Of a stretch of 64,000 bases of DNA, positions 36,510-44,846 are shown in pieces. The translations under genes were made by a program, and so were the position numbers. Under the pieces are notes generated by a model. That model did not search any database. It saw nothing but the letters and a program-made list of their open reading frames with translations, and was not told where the DNA came from. Every line of letters starts with the position of its first letter. The stretch's first letter is position 1. Source of the DNA: Paenibacillus graminis (lineage in GTDB: Bacteria > Bacillota > Bacilli > Paenibacillales > Paenibacillaceae); assembly GCF_000758705.1 (NCBI RefSeq), contig NZ_CP009287.1, forward strand, positions 2,914,001 to 2,978,000. Reading direction: 5' to 3'.

Positions 36510-37067
36510 TTGCTTTTGCTGGGGGATTCTCCCGGTTCGCTGCTGGCCGGTGAATACTTTTTTTATTTTATGCTCTATTCCTTTCTGGGCTGGGTCCTGG
36601 AGGGCAGCTATAATCTGTACAGCCTGGGAACGTTCCGCAAGGAGGGCTTTCTCAAAGGCCCCTTTAAGCCGATGTACGGCTTAGCCCCGCTGCTGCTGCT
36701 GGCTGCCAAGGATCTGGGGCTTTCGCTGCCGCTGATGATTCTGCTGGCGTTAATCATCCCGTCTGCTGTGGAATACGCCAGCGGATGGCTGCTGAAGTCT
36801 GTTTTTCATAAGCAGTGGTGGGATTATTCGAAGATGTCCTATCAGCTGCGGGGGCATATCTGCCTGAAATTTTCCTTATACTGGTGGGGGCTGGCGACGG
36901 TCTGCATGTATGGCCTGCAGCCCCTTATCGAGATGCTGTATCTCCGGATTTCCACGTTGTGGCTGCTGCTGCTGCCGCTTGCCGCGCTGGTGCTTGCAGC
37001 CGATCTGCTCTGGACCTGCCGGAACCGGCGGCGCAGCTTGAAGGGGCTTGAGCTCGGGGAAAGCTAA
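36510..37067 (+). CDS. CmpB-type putative ABC transporter permease-like membrane protein
   Basis: Membrane protein of about 185 residues with five hydrophobic segments. The motif YFMLYSFLGWVLEGSYNLYSLG and the later GHICLKFSLYWWGLA match the PF06541 (ABC_trans_CmpB) family, whose members are annotated as putative transporter permeases without proof. The start is uncertain: TTG at 36510 has no SD at normal distance; a G-rich stretch near 36480-36490 is 20 nt away. Confidence 0.75.
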   Translation: MLLLGDSPGSLLAGEYFFYFMLYSFLGWVLEGSYNLYSLGTFRKEGFLKGPFKPMYGLAPLLLLAAKDLGLSLPLMILLALIIPSAVEYASGWLLKSVFHKQWWDYSKMSYQLRGHICLKFSLYWWGLATVCMYGLQPLIEMLYLRISTLWLLLLPLAALVLAADLLWTCRNRRRSLKGLELGES

Positions 37068-37134
37068 AGCAGGTTTTATACATCGGGGGAGAGGGTTTGA
37101 CCTTATTCACAGATTTAGAACTGATGCTATACTA

Positions 37135-37170
37135 GGGACATTGCCAGCCTGCGGGGCTGGCAGTGTCCCT
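37135..37170 (+). terminator. hairpin between permease-like gene and 95-residue gene
   Basis: GGGACA(TT)GCCAGCC / GGGCTGGCA(G)TGTCCC stem with TTT after it. It may end the upstream transcript or, because TTCACA-16 nt-TATACT lies just upstream, form the 5' end of the next RNA. Confidence 0.5.
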
Positions 37171-37258
37171 TTGCTGTTTGTACAGACAAGGAATACATGC
37201 TAGTCTTGTAAAATATAGTGAGATAGGCTCTTCAAGCAAATAGGTATCAGGAGGTCGA

Positions 37259-37546
37259 ATGCACAAATTTCGAAAGCTTCGTATTGTTATTATTGTGATT
37301 GAAGAGTGGGGGATTGACAGCGGACCGTTCATTCATGATTTCTATAACGATGGCAAGGTGATCCACTGGACCGTAGATAATACGAGAGACGCTATGGCTG
37401 CAAAACCGGGGAAAACCGAATATGTATGCAGGGCAATCGGACTAGCCGAGACTGCGGAATCTTACAGGGTTGAGGTTTCAGATTGCGCAGGTTATGCCAA
37501 GGATGAGAACATCAGCTTAATTTCATTCAATAAGGATCGATTATAA
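37259..37546 (+). CDS. hypothetical protein, 95 residues
   Basis: Starts MHKFRKLRIVIIVIEEWGIDSG, then a mixed hydrophilic sequence ending DENISLISFNKDRL. No signal peptide or membrane helix is clear, and no family recognised. SD AGGAGG lies 4 nt before the ATG, and a Nudix gene follows after 11 nt, so the two are probably co-transcribed. Confidence 0.7.
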   Translation: MHKFRKLRIVIIVIEEWGIDSGPFIHDFYNDGKVIHWTVDNTRDAMAAKPGKTEYVCRAIGLAETAESYRVEVSDCAGYAKDENISLISFNKDRL

Positions 37547-37557
37547 GGAGGGCTAAC

Positions 37558-38031
37558 ATGCCAATATCTGAATATTACCGCAGTCTGCGCAATAGGGCTG
37601 GGAGTGAATTGTTGATGGTGCCGTCTGTTGCAGCAGTGATCCGAAATGAGGAAGGCGGGATTCTCCTGCTCCGCAAAGGCGGGGAACAGTTGTGGGGTTT
37701 ACCCGCAGGTGCCATTGAACCTGGTGAGACACCGTCGAGGGCACTGCGCCGGGAGGTTTTTGAAGAAACGGGTTTAATGGTGAATCCGCTGCGGATTATT
37801 GGCGTATTCGGCGGTGAGAAATATACATATGAATACATCAATGGGGACCGGGTCCAATATTCGGTCATTGTGTTTGAATGTTCCATCGTCAAAGGAACAC
37901 TCCGAAGTGTGGACGGGGAGGCAGAGGAGCTGGTGTTTTTTAACGAGGAAGAGTTTCCTGAACTGACGATCCCATATCCCCGGGAGATGTTTAGAGGAGA
38001 TTCTGCTGCTGATCGGGCCATCTTCGAATAA
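37558..38031 (+). CDS. Nudix hydrolase
   Basis: 157 residues with a perfect Nudix box at about 53-75: G-x5-E-x7-REVFEETGL, whose Glu residues bind the divalent metal. It hydrolyses a nucleoside diphosphate linked to another moiety; the substrate cannot be read from sequence. SD AAGGAGG precedes the ATG. It lies between the 95-residue gene and a DUF2809 gene in one direction. Confidence 0.93.
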   Translation: MPISEYYRSLRNRAGSELLMVPSVAAVIRNEEGGILLLRKGGEQLWGLPAGAIEPGETPSRALRREVFEETGLMVNPLRIIGVFGGEKYTYEYINGDRVQYSVIVFECSIVKGTLRSVDGEAEELVFFNEEEFPELTIPYPREMFRGDSAADRAIFE

Positions 38032-38047
38032 CACTTATGATCAAGAT

Positions 38048-38449
38048 ATGGGGATGAAGGAAATGAGGTCCAAAATTATTTATAGCACTGCTGTGCTTCT
38101 GGCGATGATCATGGGCCTCGGCTCCAGAGTTTTTGGTAAGCATCTGCCACCGTTTGCCGCCAGCCATCTTGGGGATGTGCTGTGGGCGTGTATGATTTAT
38201 TTTGCCTGCCGTGTGCTGCTCACCCGTCAGCCTCTAAGCCAGTCGCTGCTGCTGAGCCTGTGCTTCTGCTTCGGAATTGAGTTCAGCCAGCTCTACCAGG
38301 GAGAATGGATCAACGGGCTGCGGGCTACCAGGGTAGGGGGATTAATTCTGGGGAAAGGATTTCTCTGGATTGATCTTTTACGCTATACGGTGGGGATTGT
38401 TTTCTCCTATGCCTTGGACCGCTTTTGTCGGCCTAAAAAATCCTCTTAG
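38048..38449 (+). CDS. DUF2809 family membrane protein
   Basis: Membrane protein of about 133 residues with four hydrophobic helices. GSRVFGKHLPPFAASHLGDVLWACMIYF and FGIEFSQLY fit DUF2809, whose role is unknown. Three nearby ATGs (38048, 38054, 38063) are possible starts, with weak SD sequence. It is 16 bp from the Nudix gene and probably belongs to the same transcript. Confidence 0.8.
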   Translation: MGMKEMRSKIIYSTAVLLAMIMGLGSRVFGKHLPPFAASHLGDVLWACMIYFACRVLLTRQPLSQSLLLSLCFCFGIEFSQLYQGEWINGLRATRVGGLILGKGFLWIDLLRYTVGIVFSYALDRFCRPKKSS

Positions 38450-38493
38450 AGTAGAACAGTAATGTCTTACGCCGCATCAGGGTTATGTAAATG

Positions 38494-38529
38494 AACCGCC
38501 CTTTCATCTGCTGGATGAGAGGGCGGTTT
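38494..38529. terminator. bidirectional terminator
   Basis: AACCGCCCTTTCATC / GGATGAGAGGGCGGTTT hairpin between the convergent DUF2809 and aldo/keto reductase genes. Confidence 0.75.
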
Positions 38530-38559
38530 GTTAGTAATTAAGCTTCTTGAGTGATGTCT

Positions 38560-39591
38560 TTACCGTCTGCGCTGCGCGGCTGATAGCCAATCCGGCGTCC
38601 AGGCCCGGTCCACATCGTCAACGTTGCTGCCTGGAGGAACGATCCGGTCTATGGCGTCCAGCACATCCGCGCTAAGCTGCAGATTGGCTCCGCTTAAAAA
38701 GTTACCCAGCTGCTGAGGGGTTCGCGGTCCGATAATTGTTGAAGTTACTGCGGGATGCGTTTGCGTAAAAGCAACAGCCATATGCGGCAAGGAGATTCCT
38801 GCCTGATCGGCTACAGTCTGCAGTTTATGGATGAGCTCAAATTTATTTTTGTTTTCGGGGCGTTCAGGATCAAGGGCCTCTCCGGCGGCACATCCCTTAT
38901 AGCGGGCGGCTCGCGAATCTTCGGCTGCAGCATGGCCTGCTCTGTATTTACCGGTTAGTAGCCCTCCGGCCAGTGGCCCATATACAAGTAGCCCCAGACT
39001 ATATTTGTCCGCCGCCCCTGCAAGATCCAGCTCGATGGCCCGTTTGAGGATAGAGTAAGGGGACTGCTCACTGATGAAGCGCTGCAATAACCGACGGCTG
39101 CTTACGGCCTGCGCTTCGGCAATTTGCCAGGCCTGGTGATTGGAGGTTCCAATGTACCGGACTTTTCCTTCTTTGACCAAGTCTGTCAGCACATCGAGCG
39201 TTTCCTCGAAATCGGTATCCGCAAAAGGCCTGTGGAGCTGGTACAGATCAATATAGTCAGTCTGCAGACTACGCAGACTGTTCTCAACAGCCTGTCTGAT
39301 CCACGTCCTTGAAACCCCCTGATGATTGACTGCCCCGCTTTTTGGGTTGCCCACTTTGGTCGCCAATATAACCCCACTGCGCCGTCCGGCCAGTGCTTTT
39401 CCGATAATCCGCTCGGATTCGCCGCCGGAGTAGATATCCGAAGTATCCAGGAAGTTGATCCCGGAATCTATGGCCTGATGGATCATTTGAATACATTCAT
39501 CCTCGTCTTTGTTACCGGATCCAATGACACCTCCGCCAAGGGCGTAGGCACTGACACGGATACCTGTACGGGATAAATTTCGATAAAGCAT
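38560..39591 (-). CDS. aldo/keto reductase
   Basis: NADP(H)-dependent oxidoreductase with a TIM-barrel fold, 343 residues. The catalytic tetrad is Asp49, Tyr54 (FLDTSDIYSGG), Lys79 (ILATKV) and His120 (YQLHRP). The cofactor-binding region IIGPRTPQQLGNFLSG is near the C-terminus. Resembles YhdN/Tas-type enzymes; the substrate is unknown. SD AGGAGG precedes the ATG. It is divergent from a TetR gene that may control it. Confidence 0.93.
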   Translation of the reverse strand: MLYRNLSRTGIRVSAYALGGGVIGSGNKDEDECIQMIHQAIDSGINFLDTSDIYSGGESERIIGKALAGRRSGVILATKVGNPKSGAVNHQGVSRTWIRQAVENSLRSLQTDYIDLYQLHRPFADTDFEETLDVLTDLVKEGKVRYIGTSNHQAWQIAEAQAVSSRRLLQRFISEQSPYSILKRAIELDLAGAADKYSLGLLVYGPLAGGLLTGKYRAGHAAAEDSRAARYKGCAAGEALDPERPENKNKFELIHKLQTVADQAGISLPHMAVAFTQTHPAVTSTIIGPRTPQQLGNFLSGANLQLSADVLDAIDRIVPPGSNVDDVDRAWTPDWLSAAQRRR

Positions 39592-39617
39592 AATTAATCA
39601 TCCTCCTGCTTATAATT

Positions 39618-39645
39618 AACACGTGTATATTTTGGGACGCGTGTT
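39618..39645. promoter_or_regulatory. inverted repeat in aldo/keto reductase-TetR intergenic region
   Basis: AACACG and CGTGTT arms separated by 16 bp (39618-39645), 27 bp upstream of the reductase start. Candidate operator for the divergent TetR protein. Confidence 0.4.
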
Positions 39646-39780
39646 GATCTGTTGATGCAGGGTCAATTATAATAAGTGCTGCAGCCGGCTACAATAATCA
39701 GCTATGTAAAAATGTTGATTAATGAACAGACCCGGCAAAGTGACGATTATCATATAGCTTCATCCAAGGGAGTGAATCTA

Positions 39781-40389
39781 TTGGCGGACAAAGACAGGGA
39801 TCTTAGGGTAATCCGTACCAAGCGGCTGATTGATGAAGCGTTCATGGAACTGCTGAAGGAAAAAGGGATCAGCGGGCTGACGGTCAGAGATCTGACGCAG
39901 CGGGCCGGAATTAACCGCGGGACCTTTTATCTCCATTACCATGATATTTGCGAGCTGATTGAGCGGACAGAGATGATGAAGGAGCTGGAGGAACTTTTTA
40001 GACCGGCAGATTTTGAAGCAATGCTATACAACAACACAGATCAAACACCCTTCGGGCCGATCGTCAGGGCCTTCACCCATTTAAGCAAACATGCAGATTT
40101 TTTTAGGGCGATTTTTGATCCCAAAGGCTCAAAAGCACTGGGAGAACGGCTGAAATATCTGATGGGCACACATATGTATGACCATGTGAAGCAAAGCAGC
40201 GGCGGCGCAACACTGGGCGGCATCCCAGACCGCTATTTGATCAACTACCTGGGTGCGGCCCAGTTCGGACTGATTCAGACCTGGCTGGAATCAGGCATGG
40301 CCTTCACCGCCGAAGAAATGGCGCTGATGCTGACCCGGTTGATTCAGACGGGGCCTTTGCAGTCCGTTGCTCTTCAAGAAGTCGACTGA
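39781..40389 (+). CDS. TetR family transcriptional regulator
   Basis: 202 residues. HTH is at about 25-50 (LTVRDLTQRAGINRGTFYLHYHDICELI); the C-terminus is of the TetR_C_8/DhaS-like type common in Bacillota. The open frame begins at 39676, but the TTG at 39781 has AAGGGAG 8 nt upstream and gives the usual length. Divergent from the aldo/keto reductase, the likely target. Confidence 0.87.
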   Translation: MADKDRDLRVIRTKRLIDEAFMELLKEKGISGLTVRDLTQRAGINRGTFYLHYHDICELIERTEMMKELEELFRPADFEAMLYNNTDQTPFGPIVRAFTHLSKHADFFRAIFDPKGSKALGERLKYLMGTHMYDHVKQSSGGATLGGIPDRYLINYLGAAQFGLIQTWLESGMAFTAEEMALMLTRLIQTGPLQSVALQEVD

Positions 40390-40441
40390 ATAAGTGTTAA
40401 GAGCGGGTAGATTAGCAAATTCATGGAGAATCAGTTGAGAC

Positions 40442-40474
40442 GGGCAGATATCTTCACGGGATGTCTGCTCTTTA
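40442..40474 (+). terminator. terminator after TetR gene
   Basis: GGCAGATATC / GATGTCTGCTC hairpin and TTT. Confidence 0.55.
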
Positions 40475-40648
40475 CGGTTCTTTCGGGTAAATCCTATAAG
40501 TCACTCTATTAATCTTAAAAATTTGCTTCTGGATTACAGAAGTCAAAGAATATATATTTAGTGGGTTGATTTGCATTTGTAATTATATGGATGGATGGAC
40601 TGCTGCAAATCAGCAAAATGCTGCCTGATATGGAGATGAGATCCGCTA

Positions 40649-41440
40649 ATGACCAACAGTTTAATCGTAGTGTGCATACTGACCTTGATCATTCACACAG
40701 CCGAGACGTTATCGTATTCGGTGCGTTTTGCCGGTGTGAAGCTGAACAAAATCGCCATCGCATTATCCCTGACGGGGATTATCGTGCTGGTATCCAGAAC
40801 GGCCAATATGGTCCAGGCTCCGCTGACTGCCAAATTTGTTGATTATGCCAAGATACATGACACTTTCCCTCTGGAGAATTATTTGCGGATCATCATGCTG
40901 GCTTCTTCACTAGGTACCCTGATTGCCATTGCCTTATTCCCAACCTTCGTAGGGCTGTTTGGAAGAATCATTTCCAGACTGGAAATTGAAGGCTCCATTC
41001 CCAAGCTGCTTACCAGTGTGACAATCAGCCAGCTGAAAAACACCCGCAAGTATATCCGCAAACCTAAAGTGAAGCTGCACGCTTTCCGCTATCTGGGGAT
41101 TCCGAAACGCTTTATTGTTATGAATATATTTATTACCGCGTTCTATACGGTCGGTGTGCTGTCATCTTTGCTGGCAGCGCATCTGGTACCTGCACTCAGC
41201 ACGACTGCCTCCCAGGCTTCCGGGATGATCAACGGGCTCGCTACCATCATGCTGACGATCTTCATTGACCCTCAGCTTGGCCTCATCACTCATAAAGCCA
41301 TTGAAAATGCAGATTCCCGTGATCAGCTGGGGAAAATCTACGTCTTACTGATGGGCTCGCGGTTTCTGGGAACCCTGCTCGGCCAGCTTGTGCTTATACC
41401 GGCAGCTTATACCATCATCTGGCTGGTGCAGCTGATTTGA
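40649..41440 (+). CDS. amj: lipid II flippase Amj
   Basis: Flips lipid-linked peptidoglycan precursor across the membrane as an alternate to MurJ. It has 263 residues (about 266 in B. subtilis Amj) and about six hydrophobic helices. Opening ILTLIIHTAETLSYSVRFAGV and the middle segment FRYLGIPKRFIVMNIFITAFYTVGV are typical of this family (DUF2837). In B. subtilis amj is induced by envelope stress through sigma-M; no such promoter was confirmed here. GGAGATGAG lies upstream of the ATG. Confidence 0.92.
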   Translation: MTNSLIVVCILTLIIHTAETLSYSVRFAGVKLNKIAIALSLTGIIVLVSRTANMVQAPLTAKFVDYAKIHDTFPLENYLRIIMLASSLGTLIAIALFPTFVGLFGRIISRLEIEGSIPKLLTSVTISQLKNTRKYIRKPKVKLHAFRYLGIPKRFIVMNIFITAFYTVGVLSSLLAAHLVPALSTTASQASGMINGLATIMLTIFIDPQLGLITHKAIENADSRDQLGKIYVLLMGSRFLGTLLGQLVLIPAAYTIIWLVQLI

Positions 41441-41519
41441 GGGACAGCGGAGCACAGAGAATCTGAAGCTGCCTGTATACACAGCAAGTATTGATAAATC
41501 ATCAGCCTAACCGGCAGGC

Positions 41520-42341
41520 TTATTTGGGCAGCTTGGCTTCAGCAGCCCGCAGTGCAAGCGTGATCTTCTGCTCCCAAACGTACGATTGCTGCCCGAAAGT
41601 TCGAAGCTCCCCCATCCTTGCATAAGACCATTTCATCGCTGCTGCAGCTGCGACAGCATCACCTGATGTAATAGCGGCTTTATAACGCCGGTCAGCCTCC
41701 GTACGCTCTGTCTGTACGGTACTGGCCGCTTTATTCTGCGCTGTAATCTGCTTCTTAAGACTTGAGATCGGCGCTAGGGCATCTTTGGCAGGTTTGAGCT
41801 TGGCTGCCGTCAGCGCCCTGGCTTCAGCATATGCGGTATTCTTCGCTTTGACCTCAGACCGGGCAGAGGCAGCCGCCGCCTTAAGCTTATTGCGCTTAAT
41901 CTCCAGCAGAGCCGCCGCCTTCAGGTTCCCTGCCTTGCGTGCTGCTGAAATCTGCTTGCTGAGCGAAGTGTACTCCTCCAACAGCGGTGCATGTTTTTTC
42001 TTCAAGGCTTCAGCTTCAGTCTTCAGCCGGTTCAGCAAGCCGGCATCTACCGCCTTCAGTTTCAGGTTAATCGCTTTGAGATCGGCATTGTTCTGCTTGC
42101 GGAGAGTCTGCGTTCTTGCACTTTCGGACTTCAATGCCGTCTGCAGACCGGTATAATCACTGTACAGCGTATGAATCTGTTCCAGCGCAGAGTCCCAATC
42201 GGCAGCAGCCGAAGCAAGCGGAACATGTACGGTCAATACCATAAGAAATATCAGCAACCCTATCCATCTGCTGGACAAGCCTGCACCGTACCTTTTTTCA
42301 GCAGCACCGTACTTCCGTCTTAAATCTTCCATTTCATTCAT
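41520..42341 (-). CDS. exported coiled-coil protein, function unknown
   Basis: 273 residues. A single hydrophobic segment at about 27-45 (WIGLLIFLMVLTVHVPLASA) looks like a signal peptide or anchor; the rest is Ala/Lys/Glu-rich with long heptad-like helices (LNRLKTEAEALKKKHAPLLEEYTSLSKQIS begins one). No catalytic domain visible. The preceding 100 bp on this strand hold a strong promoter and a terminator hairpin, so its expression may be attenuated. SD AGGAG before the ATG. Confidence 0.8.
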   Translation of the reverse strand: MNEMEDLRRKYGAAEKRYGAGLSSRWIGLLIFLMVLTVHVPLASAAADWDSALEQIHTLYSDYTGLQTALKSESARTQTLRKQNNADLKAINLKLKAVDAGLLNRLKTEAEALKKKHAPLLEEYTSLSKQISAARKAGNLKAAALLEIKRNKLKAAAASARSEVKAKNTAYAEARALTAAKLKPAKDALAPISSLKKQITAQNKAASTVQTERTEADRRYKAAITSGDAVAAAAAMKWSYARMGELRTFGQQSYVWEQKITLALRAAEAKLPK

Positions 42342-42368
42342 CTCCTGTTATATAGTCGATAGAGACGC

Positions 42369-42417
42369 AAAAAAGCACCTCCAGAAAAGGCGCGATGGCC
42401 TGTCCTGCGAGGTGCTT
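42369..42417 (-). terminator. leader terminator upstream of the coiled-coil gene
   Basis: On the minus strand AAGCACCTC / GAGGTGCTT with inner AGGC/GCCT and CAG/CTG pairs, then six T. It sits about 28 bp upstream of the start codon and about 26 nt after the predicted RNA start. Confidence 0.75.
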
Positions 42418-42443
42418 CTCCCGCTTACCGTATGAAAATTTGT
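42369..42443 (-). ncRNA. candidate 75-nt small RNA or attenuator leader
   Basis: A promoter followed at once by an intrinsic terminator, before the exported coiled-coil gene. It matches no riboswitch class I recognise. It could be a stand-alone sRNA or an anti-terminated leader. Confidence 0.4.
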
Positions 42444-42449
42444 CCTTTT

Positions 42450-42478
42450 ACTATAGCTTGAAATAAATGGTTAGTCAA
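42450..42478 (-). promoter_or_regulatory. sigma-A promoter for a short leader RNA
   Basis: On the minus strand TTGACT, exactly 17 nt, TATAGT. RNA would start near 42443 and reach the terminator at about 42369, giving about 75 nt. Confidence 0.6.
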
Positions 42479-42625
42479 GATGGAAAAGAACGCAGGTTCG
42501 CTTTTATGCACTTCTTTTGCTAGTATTATGTAACTGAACCAAGAAATCTAGTAGAATGAATCTATAGTTTACAATATTGGATAATGTTCGGCACCTAGAA
42601 CCAGTTGGAACAGGGAGATGACGTT

Positions 42626-43627
42626 GTGCAGCTTAGACATGTAAAAATCCTGGGGACGGGTAAATATTTACCTTCCAGGAAGGTGACGGATGAGGAATTG
42701 GACACAGTGCTCGGCACACCTGCAGGCTGGGTTAACAAAATTACGGGTATAGGGGTGCGGCATTATGCCGGCGGGGGCGAAACGGCCTCCACCATGGGGG
42801 CAAAAGCGGCGGAAGCTGCGCTTCTGGCGGCAGGCCTCAGCTTTTCGGATATCGATTGCCTGGTCTGCACCAGCGGAACCAAGGAGCAGCCGCTGCCGAG
42901 TACAGCCGTATTTATACAGCAGGCTATGGGACAGGAGGACTCTGGCGTGCCAGCTTTTGATATCGATTCAACCTGCCTCAGCTTTCTGGTAGGCCTGGAT
43001 GTCATGTCGTATATGGTCGAAGCCGGCCGATACCGGAATGTGCTTCTGGTAGCTTCGGAGATTGCTTCAGCCGGGCTTGATTATGAAGACAAGGAGAGTG
43101 CGGCACTGTTTGGAGACGGGGCGGCTGCGGTGGTCATTGGTCCGAGTACAGCTGGAGAGCCTTCGAAGATTCTGCATGCCTCGCTCAAAACATACAGCAG
43201 CGGTGCGCGTTATTCGGAGATTGCCGGAGGGGGCACCAGACTGCATGCCCAGAAATACAGCAAAGAGAATGCCCTGCCTTATCTTTTTCAAATGGACGGA
43301 CAAGCCATTTTCAGAAAAGCTTCCAAGCTCCTTCCAGAATTCTTGGGAGACATGCTGGCACAGAGCCATACACAAATGGATGATTTCCGTTTGGTCGTGC
43401 CCCATCAGGGAAGTGCGATGGCCATGCGGCTGCTCCGCAAAAAGCTGGGCATAGCCGAGGACAGATTTCTCGACAATACGCCGGGTCATGGCAATACCAT
43501 CGCGGCTTCGATCCCGATGGGGCTGCATGAAGCGCTCCGTCAGGGGCGGGTACAGCGGGGGGACCGCATACTGTTCATTGGAACTGCAGCCGGCCTGTCA
43601 CTGGGAGGCCTGATTCTTGATTACTGA
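42626..43627 (+). CDS. 3-oxoacyl-ACP synthase III (KAS III) family protein
   Basis: Thiolase-fold condensing enzyme of 333 residues, first gene of a six-gene cluster. Triad: Cys117 (FDIDSTCLSF), His260 (VPHQGSAMAMR), Asn290 (GHGNTIAASIP). It joins an acyl-CoA or acyl-ACP to a second acyl unit. OleA-type head-to-head condensing enzymes carry a catalytic Glu before the PSTA-like motif; here that position reads LPSTA, so FabH-like chemistry is more likely (by-eye comparison). The GTG at 42626 has AGGGAG 7 nt upstream; the ATG at 42619 is out of frame. The next gene starts inside its 3' end. Confidence 0.88.
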   Translation: MQLRHVKILGTGKYLPSRKVTDEELDTVLGTPAGWVNKITGIGVRHYAGGGETASTMGAKAAEAALLAAGLSFSDIDCLVCTSGTKEQPLPSTAVFIQQAMGQEDSGVPAFDIDSTCLSFLVGLDVMSYMVEAGRYRNVLLVASEIASAGLDYEDKESAALFGDGAAAVVIGPSTAGEPSKILHASLKTYSSGARYSEIAGGGTRLHAQKYSKENALPYLFQMDGQAIFRKASKLLPEFLGDMLAQSHTQMDDFRLVVPHQGSAMAMRLLRKKLGIAEDRFLDNTPGHGNTIAASIPMGLHEALRQGRVQRGDRILFIGTAAGLSLGGLILDY

Positions 43628-44846
43628 TCCTTCCGGCAGTCCGCCGATGAACGTGCTCATCACCGGCGGACGGGCACCTGTGGCTCTGGAGCTCTCCCGG
43701 CTGCTGCGGGCTGCGGGCCACCGGGTGTATGCCGCAGAAAGCGCCGAATACCATTTGTGCCGCGTTTCTTCGGCTGTGGAACGAAGCTTTCGCACCCCGC
43801 CGCCAAGGCACAACCCGGAAGCTTATATTGATCTGCTGGCGAAGCTGGTAGAAGAACTGCACATTGATGTGCTGATTCCGCTGTGCGAGGAGATTTTTTA
43901 TATATCGGCCGGTCTTGACCGAATCCGCGGCTGCCGTGTGCTTTCCGCAGAACGGGAGACGCTGGCCAGACTGCATCACAAGGGCGAGTTCATTGTCTGG
44001 GCCCGCGAACTGGGATTCCCAGTTCCCAGGACCCGGCTGCTCAGCAGCCCGGAAGAATGGAGAATCCAGACGGATGAAGCTGCCCATAAAGGAGAGGCTT
44101 GGGTGTACAAACCGGTGTATTCCCGCTTTGCATCCAAAGTCATTCTGCCCCGAACCATCACCGGCGGGCAAGAGGGCTTAACAGGCTCGCGCAGTCTTGC
44201 AGCTCCGCGCGGCATTTCATCCGCTGCGCCCTGGGTGGCGCAGGAATATATCAGAGGTGAGGCAGTATGCACTTACAGTGTTGTGCATCAAGGCGAGGTC
44301 ATTGCACATGCGGCTTATGGCAGCAGGTACCGGACCGGCAGGGCGGGAGCGAGCGTGTACTTTGAGCATCTGGAGCATCCGGCGGCTTTGGACTGGGTGC
44401 AGCGCTTCAGCCGGGCGGCCGGCTTCAGCGGCCAGATCGGCTTTGATTTCATCCAGGTGCAGGAGGGAACCTTGTATCCGATCGAATGCAACCCGCGTGC
44501 GACCAGCGGGATTCACCTGTTCGCCGCAGAGGACGGGCTGGTGCAGGCGCTGCTGAATCCGGAGCAGCGGGTTCTGGCCGGAACCGTCAGCACGCCGCGT
44601 TCCGGCAGAAAATCCATGCTTGCGCTTCCCATGCTCGCCTGCGCCCTGCGTCCTGGGCCGGCAGGTCTGGGGGAGTGGGGGAGGGCGCTGCGCCAAGCGG
44701 AGGATGTAATCTTCCGCAGGAATGATCCGCGTCCTTTCCGCGAGCAGCTTCGGATCGTCTATCATGCCTGCCGCCTTGCCAGGCGGAACAAGATTTCAGT
44801 TACTGAAGCCCTGACAGAAGACATAGAATGGAACGGTGAAAGATGA
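43617..44846 (+). CDS. ATP-grasp domain protein (carboxylate-amine/thiol ligase-like)
   Basis: 409 residues. N-terminal preATP-grasp fold (MNVLITGGRAPVALELSRLL), central ATP-binding subdomain (GEAWVYKPVYSRFASKVI), and the Mg-binding end FDFIQVQEGTLYPIECNPRATSGI with Glu and Asn residues. ATP-grasp enzymes activate a carboxylate as acyl phosphate for attack by an amine, thiol or carboxylate. The TTG at 43617 has GGGAGG 8 nt upstream and overlaps the KAS III stop; the ATG at 43647 is an alternative that starts directly at the domain. Ends in an ATGA overlap with the reductase. Confidence 0.85.
   Translation: MITDPSGSPPMNVLITGGRAPVALELSRLLRAAGHRVYAAESAEYHLCRVSSAVERSFRTPPPRHNPEAYIDLLAKLVEELHIDVLIPLCEEIFYISAGLDRIRGCRVLSAERETLARLHHKGEFIVWARELGFPVPRTRLLSSPEEWRIQTDEAAHKGEAWVYKPVYSRFASKVILPRTITGGQEGLTGSRSLAAPRGISSAAPWVAQEYIRGEAVCTYSVVHQGEVIAHAAYGSRYRTGRAGASVYFEHLEHPAALDWVQRFSRAAGFSGQIGFDFIQVQEGTLYPIECNPRATSGIHLFAAEDGLVQALLNPEQRVLAGTVSTPRSGRKSMLALPMLACALRPGPAGLGEWGRALRQAEDVIFRRNDPRPFREQLRIVYHACRLARRNKISVTEALTEDIEWNGER

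Noticed and set aside
41504..41520. AGCCT/AGGCT hairpin between amj and the coiled-coil gene
   Set aside because: Only 5 bp of stem and no T-run on either strand.
42369..42443. Known riboswitch classes for the short leader (c-di-GMP, fluoride, preQ1, ZTP, guanidine)
   Set aside because: None of the conserved core motifs of these classes was found in the 75 nt.
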